DNA of 10,735 nucleotides from Clostridiaceae bacterium (GTDB lineage Bacteria > Bacillota > Clostridia > Oscillospirales > Acutalibacteraceae). Made by a program: the position numbers and the translations under genes. How positions within the stretch are numbered: the first letter of the stretch is position 1; each line of letters begins with the position of its first letter. Below, piece by piece: positions 6,529 to 10,735 of the stretch. The stretch is taken from positions 1 through 10,735 of the forward strand of contig JAEDHZ010000037.1 in NCBI GenBank assembly GCA_016292705.1, given 5' to 3'. The notes under the pieces were generated by a model, which was given only the letters and a program-made list of their open reading frames with translations, was not told where the DNA came from and did no database searches.

Positions 6529-7599
6529 TTGAATAAGAAAGTTATGGTTGGAATGAGCGGAGGCGTGGACAGTTCTGTCTGCTCATATCTGCTTTTGAAA
6601 AACGGCTGGGAGCCGACGGGCGTCAACTGCCGTTTTTTTGATAACGACGGCGCATTTATAGCCGAAAAGACCTGTTGTTCTCTTGAGGATTCAATGGACG
6701 CACGCAGCGTTGCCTATAAGCTCGGCATACCGTTTTATGTTTTCAATTTTACCGAGGATTTCAGGGAAAAGGTAATTGGCAAGTTCATTGATGTTTATCA
6801 GAAGGGAGCAACGCCCAATCCCTGCATTGACTGCAACCGCTATCTCAAGTTCGATAAGCTTCTTAAAAGAGCGTTGGAGCTTGAACATGACTATGTTGCG
6901 ACGGGGCATTACGCAAGGAACGAATATGATGAAATCAGCGGTCGCTTTCTCCTTAAAAAGGGCGTTGACGAAACGAAGGATCAAAGCTATGTGCTTTATG
7001 CACTTACGCAGTTTCAGCTTGCTCATACTCTTTTTCCTCTCGGCGGACTGAAAAAGGATGAGGTTCGTGCAATTGCGGAAGAAATAGGTTTTGTCAACGC
7101 AAAAAAGCATGACAGTCAGGACATCTGCTTTGTTCCGGACGGCGATTACGCTTCATTCATTGAAAAAAGCCTCAACAAAACCTTTCCTTGCGGAGATTTT
7201 GTTGACCGTGACGGAAATGTTCTCGGAACGCATAAGGGAATAATCCGTTACACAATCGGTCAGCGCAGGGGGCTCGGTCTTTCGCTCAAGGCACCGCTTT
7301 ATGTTCTTGAAAAGGATCCGGAGAATAACAAGGTTATTCTTTCTGAGGAGGAATACCTGTTTTCAAAGAATCTGTACGCTTCGGATGTGAACTTGATAGC
7401 AGTTGAAAAGCTTGACAAGCCGATGAGGGTCAAGGCAAAGGTGAGATACAAGCAGGGCGAGCAATGGGCAACGGCGGAACAGGTTGGCGAAGACCGCCTT
7501 CACATTGAATTTGACTTTCCCCAGCGTGCCTTTGCAAAGGGTCAGGCAGTTGTGCTTTATGACGGCGATGTTGTTGTCGGCGGCGCAACGATTGAATGA
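6529..7599 (+). CDS. mnmA: tRNA-specific 2-thiouridylase MnmA
   Basis: Cytoplasmic enzyme that thiolates the 2-position of wobble uridine U34 in Lys, Glu and Gln tRNAs, using ATP and sulfur relayed from a cysteine desulfurase. The 356-residue length is typical. The N-terminal PP-loop SGGVDSS is at residues 10-16. The first catalytic cysteine is in PNPCIDCN (C99 and C102), and the second is C200 in DSQDICFVPDGDY. GHYAR, DQSYVLY and IRYTIGQRRGLGL are also family signatures. I chose the TTG at 6529 because the GGGGG ribosome site (6515-6519) is correctly spaced for it and the protein then begins MNKKVMVGMSGG, as homologues do; the in-frame GTG at 6520 directly abuts that site. It heads a probable two-gene operon with the acetyltransferase 13 bases downstream. 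No desulfurase gene is adjacent. Confidence 0.96.
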   Translation: MNKKVMVGMSGGVDSSVCSYLLLKNGWEPTGVNCRFFDNDGAFIAEKTCCSLEDSMDARSVAYKLGIPFYVFNFTEDFREKVIGKFIDVYQKGATPNPCIDCNRYLKFDKLLKRALELEHDYVATGHYARNEYDEISGRFLLKKGVDETKDQSYVLYALTQFQLAHTLFPLGGLKKDEVRAIAEEIGFVNAKKHDSQDICFVPDGDYASFIEKSLNKTFPCGDFVDRDGNVLGTHKGIIRYTIGQRRGLGLSLKAPLYVLEKDPENNKVILSEEEYLFSKNLYASDVNLIAVEKLDKPMRVKAKVRYKQGEQWATAEQVGEDRLHIEFDFPQRAFAKGQAVVLYDGDVVVGGATIE

Positions 7600-7612
7600 A
7601 AGCGGTGATGAA

Positions 7613-8104
7613 ATGTCTGTTGTTGTTGAACAATATAACGAAAGTGATCTTGAAGGTGCAATTGAGATATGGAACAGCGTTGTTGAGGACGGTCGGGCTT
7701 TTCCGCAGCTTGAGCTTCTGACGCCGGAAAGCGGTGCTTCCTTTTTCTGCGCTCAGTCATATACGGGAATTGCAAAAGAAAAAGAGACAGGTAAAGTTGT
7801 CGGATTATACATTCTTCACCCCAACAATATCGGCCGGTGCGGACATATTGCAAACGCAAGCTATGCCGTTGGCAGGAGTGCGCGAGGTTGTCATGTCGGT
7901 GAATCGCTTGTAAAAGATTGTTTGGAAAAAGGGCGGCAGCTCGGTTTCAGAATCTTGCAGTTCAACGCTGTTGTTGCTTCAAACACTGCTGCTCTTTCCC
8001 TTTATAAAAAGCTCGGATTCAAAACCCTCGGAATTGTTCCGGGCGGTTTTTTGAACATTGACGGCGTTTATGAGGATATAGTTTTGCATTATATTGAACT
8101 GTAA
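7613..8104 (+). CDS. GNAT family N-acetyltransferase
   Basis: A 163-residue single-domain protein of the GNAT fold, which transfers an acetyl group from acetyl-CoA to an amine; the substrate is unknown. Recognisable parts are GKVVGLYIL (strand beta-4), SYAVGRSARGCHVGESLV with the acetyl-CoA phosphate loop R91-GCHV-G96, and NTAALSLYKKLGF (residues 124-136) with a conserved Tyr (Y131) in the usual position. The loop has His94 where most GNATs have Gly. The ATG at 7613 follows GGTGA with short spacing, only 13 bases after the mnmA stop, so the two are likely cotranscribed. A longer reading into mnmA is possible but would overlap it by more than 100 bases and adds nothing GNAT-like. It is similar in size to phosphinothricin- and ribosomal-protein-acetyltransferase-like members, but closer assignment is not possible. 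Confidence 0.88.
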   Translation: MSVVVEQYNESDLEGAIEIWNSVVEDGRAFPQLELLTPESGASFFCAQSYTGIAKEKETGKVVGLYILHPNNIGRCGHIANASYAVGRSARGCHVGESLVKDCLEKGRQLGFRILQFNAVVASNTAALSLYKKLGFKTLGIVPGGFLNIDGVYEDIVLHYIEL

Positions 8105-8163
8105 CAGATCGTATTTTTGAAATTCAAGGAAATATAAGGTATATCTTGTTGCTTGTTGACAAA

Positions 8164-8180
8164 AAAAGGACATTCCTTTT
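8164..8180. repeat. 17-bp perfect palindrome upstream of the sigma-factor promoter
   Basis: AAAAGGA (8164-8170) and TCCTTTT (8174-8180) form a perfect inverted repeat around a 3-base centre. It ends 14 bases before the -35 box of the next promoter. It has no T-run after it, so it is a poor terminator and could instead be an operator. Confidence 0.35.
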
Positions 8181-8194
8181 GGTTAAAAGTTCGG

Positions 8195-8223
8195 TTGACA
8201 AATTATCTGAAATAGCGTATTAT
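8195..8223 (+). promoter_or_regulatory. Promoter of the SigH-like sigma-factor gene
   Basis: Perfect TTGACA (8195-8200), a 17-base spacer, then TATTAT (8218-8223), one mismatch from consensus. Transcription would begin near 8230, about 25 bases before the start codon. Confidence 0.85.
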
Positions 8224-8254
8224 ATTGCCGATAATAGGCAGAAAGGATTTTTTC

Positions 8255-8833
8255 ATGAGCGACTACCTCTCCCTTTCGGACGAGAAGCTTTCGGCTCTCT
8301 GCAGAGATTTCGAAGATGAAAAGGCATGGAATGAGCTTTCGCTTCGGTATCTGCGTGTTGCAAAAGCTGTTGCGGCTTCATTTTCCGGTTCGGAGCTTGA
8401 GCGTGAGGATTTGGTGCAGGAGGGTATTCTGGGCTTCCTTGCCGCCGTTTGGTCGTTCAATGAAAGCAGTTCTGTGTCTTTTGCAACCTATGCGTCCGTT
8501 TGTATCCGCAACCGTATGCTTTCTGCGCTCAAAATCCGCAGCGCAAAAAAGCAGATTCCCCGTTCGCTCTTTGTTCCCATTGAGGAGGAAAGCGCAACTG
8601 CGGATAATGCACCGTCTCCGGAGGAGGCGGTCGTTGCAAAAAACGAAGCTGCACACCTTTCAAAGCTTATTTCCTCAAAACTTTCGCCGCAGGAAAAAAG
8701 GGTTTTTTCCCTTTATCTTTGCAACAACAGCTACGGTGAGATCGGAGAGATCTGCGGTCTTTCACCAAAGGCAGTTGACGGAACGCTTCAGCGTGCACGC
8801 AAAAAGCTGCGCATTGCGCTTGAGGAACAGTGA
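8255..8833 (+). CDS. Sigma-70 family RNA polymerase sigma factor, SigH-like
   Basis: A 192-residue sigma factor that would redirect RNA polymerase to a subset of promoters. Region 2 covers about residues 20-100: the DLVQEGILGFLAAVWSF core-binding helix (D52 onward), then FATYASVCIRNRMLSALK for -10 recognition. A short acidic linker replaces region 3. Region 4 covers about residues 145-190 and has LSPQEKRVFSLYL...SYGEIGEICGLSPKAVDGTLQRARKKLR, a helix-turn-helix for the -35. The LQRxxxKL ending, the SYxEI helix and the lack of region 3 are most like SigH/Spo0H rather than ECF or primary sigma factors. The ATG at 8255 has AAAGGA upstream at good spacing; an in-frame TTG at 8225 lies next to the -10 box. 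Whether it is the sporulation SigH or a paralogue cannot be told: the usual secE-nusG neighbours are absent. It lies 106 bases before the zinc-ribbon gene and may be cotranscribed with it. Confidence 0.87.
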   Translation: MSDYLSLSDEKLSALCRDFEDEKAWNELSLRYLRVAKAVAASFSGSELEREDLVQEGILGFLAAVWSFNESSSVSFATYASVCIRNRMLSALKIRSAKKQIPRSLFVPIEEESATADNAPSPEEAVVAKNEAAHLSKLISSKLSPQEKRVFSLYLCNNSYGEIGEICGLSPKAVDGTLQRARKKLRIALEEQ

Positions 8834-8939
8834 AAGATGTCTGTTGTCATATATGCCCGATAGCTTAAAGAAGAGCGTTGATTTCAAAGGGGCGGTGCAA
8901 TTCCGGCAAGGGCAATATTTTGAATCGAGGTAATTCATC

Positions 8940-9221
8940 ATGTACCAGGACAAGACAATCGTATGCAAAGAATGCGGTCAAGAATTCGTTTTCACCGCAG
9001 GTGAACAGGAATTCTATGCTGAAAAAGGCTTCCAGAATGAGCCTCAGCGCTGCAAAGAATGCCGCTATGCCCGCAAGAATGCTGCTAAGCCGGAGCGCGA
9101 AATGTTCACTGCAACCTGCGCAAGCTGCGGCGGTGAGGCTAAGGTTCCCTTCAAGCCCACTGAAGGCAGAGATGTTTACTGCAGCGAGTGCTTTGCAAAA
9201 ATGAAGGAAGAACAGGAATAA
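8940..9221 (+). CDS. Small double zinc-ribbon protein
   Basis: A 93-residue, charged, soluble protein made of two CxxC...CxxC zinc ribbons: C9/C12 with C38/C41, and C60/C63 with C81/C84. The first ribbon includes the strongly patterned EFVFTAGEQEFYAEKGF and the second VPFKPTEGRDVYC. Both resemble the 'probable zinc-ribbon' domains (zf_Tbcl type) common as stand-alone small proteins in clostridia and Chloroflexi. Their function is not established; nucleic-acid or RNA polymerase/ribosome binding is a fair guess but only inference. The ATG has GAGGT upstream at good spacing. It follows the sigma-factor gene in the same direction; the 106-base gap has no promoter I could recognise, so cotranscription is plausible. 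Confidence 0.88.
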   Translation: MYQDKTIVCKECGQEFVFTAGEQEFYAEKGFQNEPQRCKECRYARKNAAKPEREMFTATCASCGGEAKVPFKPTEGRDVYCSECFAKMKEEQE

Positions 9222-9250
9222 TCAGTATCAGATTGTTCAAAATGGTAATA

Positions 9251-9366
9251 GCTGAGCGGCTCATTGCGGCCGTTTAGCGATTGCTTGAATGACTAAGGCG
9301 GTTTTGGCGGAAGATCTTATCATTTGTCAGCTTCTGACTTTGGAGATTTTTCGGCAAAGCCGCTTT
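9251..9366 (+). ncRNA. Two-hairpin structured RNA in the leader of the methyltransferase gene (possible attenuator)
   Basis: Hairpin 1: GCTGAGCGGC (9251-9260) pairs fully with GCCGTTTAGC (9269-9278), including two G-U pairs. Hairpin 2: 9295-9318 pairs with 9343-9366 over 24 positions, with one G-G mismatch (9307/9354) and five G-U pairs. Its 24-base loop holds a smaller perfect hairpin, GTCAG (9326-9330) with CTGAC (9334-9338). The sequence after the long stem is GTGTCTTTTTC, a modest U-run. The G-U pairs would become A-C mismatches on the other strand, so the structure belongs to a plus-strand RNA. It could be an attenuator for the methyltransferase, a terminator after the zinc-ribbon gene, or a new regulatory RNA. 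I recognise no known family. The rest of 9222-9399 holds no other gene. Confidence 0.6.
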
Positions 9367-9399
9367 GTGTCTTTTTCAAAAAGAAAGCAGGTAATAATT

Positions 9400-10563
9400 T
9401 TGAGTTCCGTAATAGAAAAAGATATTCTTTCACTTGAGGACAGTATAATCAGGATTGTTTTCAGCGAAAAAAAGCAAAGCGATGTTGAGTTTTCAAAGGT
9501 TTCGGTCCGGCCGTTTCTTTCAAAAGGAAAAAGAATATGGCAGCTTGAGCAGTTTAAAGGTAATCAGGTGTTCCATAAAAATCTGAACCTTGAGCAGCTT
9601 TTTTCATGGATTGAGCAAACGGGAGAAAAAAGCTTTCGTCAGGCTTCGTTGACTGCAGGAGGTGTGAACATTCATTACACGGTTTTTCCGGACAAAATCA
9701 AACGCAGGGAAAGTTCAAACAATCTTTCGGCGCAGGCTAAGACGCATGACCGTGAGAAAACATATCTTTTGAAAGAGGGGGAAAATATACCGGCTCTTGT
9801 TGATCTCGGTGTTTTTTCAAAGGATTTCAGAATAATCAAGAGCAAATATGACAAGTATAAGCAAATCAATCGTTTTGTTGAACTCATTGACGACTGTTTT
9901 TCAAAAAGCGAGCTTGAGAACATTACAATTTTAGATTTCGGCTGCGGAAAAAGCTACCTGACCTTTATCGTGTACTACTATTTCACACAGATCAGAAAGA
10001 TAAGAGCAAAGGTTATCGGCTTTGACCTGAAAAAGGATGTTGTTGAAAATTGCAACAGGATTGCAAAAAAGTACGGCTATAACGGACTGGAGTTTTTTGT
10101 CAATGATGTCACGGGAGACCGTGTTTTCAGCGGCAGGGCAGACATGATGATAACTCTCCATGCTTGCGACATTGCAACTGATTATGCGCTTTTTTATGCG
10201 ATTGAAAACCGGGTAAAGAATATTTTTTCTGTGCCTTGTTGTCAGCATGAGATTAACTCCCAGATAAAAAAGGGTGGAGATTTTGATTTGTTGCTTTCCC
10301 ACGGACTTTTTAAGGAACGGTTTTCTGCTCTTTTGACGGACTCTTTGCGTGCAGAGATATTAACCCGCTTCGGATATGAAACAGATGTTATTGAGTTTGT
10401 TGATTTTGAACATTCACCAAAGAATCTGATGCTGCGCTGCGAGCTGAAAAAGGAGAAACAGCCGAATCTTTCCGACATTTCTGAACTTTGCAAAAAATAC
10501 GGAACAAATCCTACGCTTCTGAAACTTGCAAAAGAATATTCGGAAAAGACTTACAAAGAATAA
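9400..10563 (+). CDS. Class I SAM-dependent methyltransferase, METTL25/Methyltransf_32-like
   Basis: A 387-residue protein with a family-specific N-terminal half (about 1-170, including QVFHKNL) and a C-terminal Rossmann-type methyltransferase domain. SAM-binding motif I is ILDFGCGKSYLTF, with D179 and G181-C-G183. An acidic strand end, VIGFDLKKDV, follows; then LHACDIATDYAL (H254) and the marked VPCCQHE (residues 278-284). The GCGK...HAC(D/G)...CC arrangement is typical of the Methyltransf_32 group that includes eukaryotic METTL25/RRNAD1. The substrate is unknown. I place the start at TTG 9400, which has AGCAGGT upstream at about 8 bases. An ATG at 9289 would add 37 residues but has no ribosome site, and that stretch is the arm of a long RNA hairpin, which argues that it is non-coding. 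Confidence 0.85.
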   Translation: MSSVIEKDILSLEDSIIRIVFSEKKQSDVEFSKVSVRPFLSKGKRIWQLEQFKGNQVFHKNLNLEQLFSWIEQTGEKSFRQASLTAGGVNIHYTVFPDKIKRRESSNNLSAQAKTHDREKTYLLKEGENIPALVDLGVFSKDFRIIKSKYDKYKQINRFVELIDDCFSKSELENITILDFGCGKSYLTFIVYYYFTQIRKIRAKVIGFDLKKDVVENCNRIAKKYGYNGLEFFVNDVTGDRVFSGRADMMITLHACDIATDYALFYAIENRVKNIFSVPCCQHEINSQIKKGGDFDLLLSHGLFKERFSALLTDSLRAEILTRFGYETDVIEFVDFEHSPKNLMLRCELKKEKQPNLSDISELCKKYGTNPTLLKLAKEYSEKTYKE

Positions 10564-10636
10564 GATCCGAAAATTGAATGTATATTTTCCCAACAAAGTC
10601 TGATATCTGAAACTAAAAATTTTTAGAAAAAAGTAC

Positions 10637-10664
10637 TTGACAAATCGGACAAGATAATTATAAT
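10637..10664 (+). promoter_or_regulatory. Promoter of the Fur-family regulator gene
   Basis: Perfect TTGACA (10637-10642) and perfect TATAAT (10659-10664) with a 16-base spacer. The start of transcription should fall at about 10671, inside the operator described separately. Confidence 0.85.
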
Positions 10665-10666
10665 AA

Positions 10667-10681
10667 TGATAACGATTATTA
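10667..10681 (+). promoter_or_regulatory. Fur-type operator (7-1-7 inverted repeat)
   Basis: TGATAAC-G-ATTATTA matches the known Fur consensus TGATAATnATTATCA at 12 of 14 defined positions. It is embedded in a larger palindrome with ATAATAAT and ATTATTAT arms. It lies two bases downstream of the -10 box and over the predicted transcription start, so binding should block initiation. The G at position 2 favours Fur over PerR (which has T), and the half-site differs from the Zur consensus, but the metal sensed is not certain. Confidence 0.8.
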
Positions 10682-10702
10682 TTATTGAAAGGGAAACAGA
10701 CG

Positions 10703-10735
10703 ATGTTAAAAAACAGTCGCCAGCGTGACGCAATT
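10703..10735 (+). CDS. Fur-family metal-responsive repressor, first 11 codons
   Basis: The window ends after MLKNSRQRDAI. The S-R-Q-R motif is the usual opening of the winged-helix DNA-binding domain in Fur/PerR/Zur proteins of Firmicutes. The ATG follows GAAAGGGA at good spacing. The Fur-type operator over its promoter suggests autorepression. Fur, PerR and Zur cannot be separated from so few residues; the operator leans toward Fur. Confidence 0.75.
   Translation, partial: MLKNSRQRDAI

Noticed and set aside
7484..7612. Upstream extension of the acetyltransferase into mnmA
   Set aside because: The added 43 residues are not GNAT-like and come from the end of mnmA in another frame; ATG 7613 has a ribosome site and starts a complete domain.
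8316..8933. 205-residue plus-strand frame overlapping the sigma-factor gene
   Set aside because: It is Arg/Phe-rich low-quality sequence in another frame of a clear sigma factor, without a ribosome site.
9289..9399. N-terminal extension of the methyltransferase from ATG 9289
   Set aside because: There is no ribosome site before it and it coincides with a long strand-specific RNA stem; TTG 9400 has a proper site.
10613..10626. Palindrome CTAAAAATTTTTAG as a terminator of the methyltransferase gene
   Set aside because: No loop and almost no G/C pairs, so a stable hairpin is unlikely.

Overview
The window looks like chromosomal DNA of a low-to-moderate G+C anaerobic Firmicute, most likely a gut clostridium of the Ruminococcaceae/Oscillospiraceae type. 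The clues are a T-box before valS, strong TTGACA/TATAAT promoters, TTG start codons, a SigH-like sigma factor, a QueT vitamin-type transporter, and a secreted protein ending in a Cys/His-rich tail of a kind I recall from that group. The taxonomy is inference; there is no rRNA or marker tree here.

Layout. 1-2121 (minus): the N-terminal two thirds of valyl-tRNA synthetase, its T-box leader (GUC specifier, terminator/antiterminator) and its promoter. 2170-4833 (minus): a large secreted beta-propeller protein with Asp-box repeats and its promoter. 4834-4980: a divergent control region, followed by a structured leader and queT (plus). 5521-6454: a membrane-anchored VanY-type D,D-carboxypeptidase whose promoter carries three phased TGTAAG-like repeats. 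6455-8104: mnmA (tRNA 2-thiouridylase) and a GNAT acetyltransferase, apparently one operon. 8195-9221: a SigH-like sigma factor and a small double zinc-ribbon protein. 9222-9399: a non-coding gap holding two RNA hairpins, one with a stem of about 24 bp. 9400-10563: a class I SAM methyltransferase resembling the METTL25 group. 10637-10735: promoter, Fur-type operator and first 11 codons of a Fur-family regulator.

How the genes fit together. Three genes touch tRNA: valS charges tRNA-Val under T-box control, QueT probably imports a queuosine precursor for G34 modification, and MnmA thiolates U34. The others concern the cell surface (beta-propeller protein, carboxypeptidase) or regulation (sigma factor, zinc ribbon, Fur-family repressor). 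I see no mobile element, CRISPR array, defence system or secondary-metabolite cluster. The items most worth a second look are RNA elements (the hairpin pair at 9251-9366 and the queT leader), the Cys/His tail of the secreted protein, and the repeat operator before the carboxypeptidase gene.
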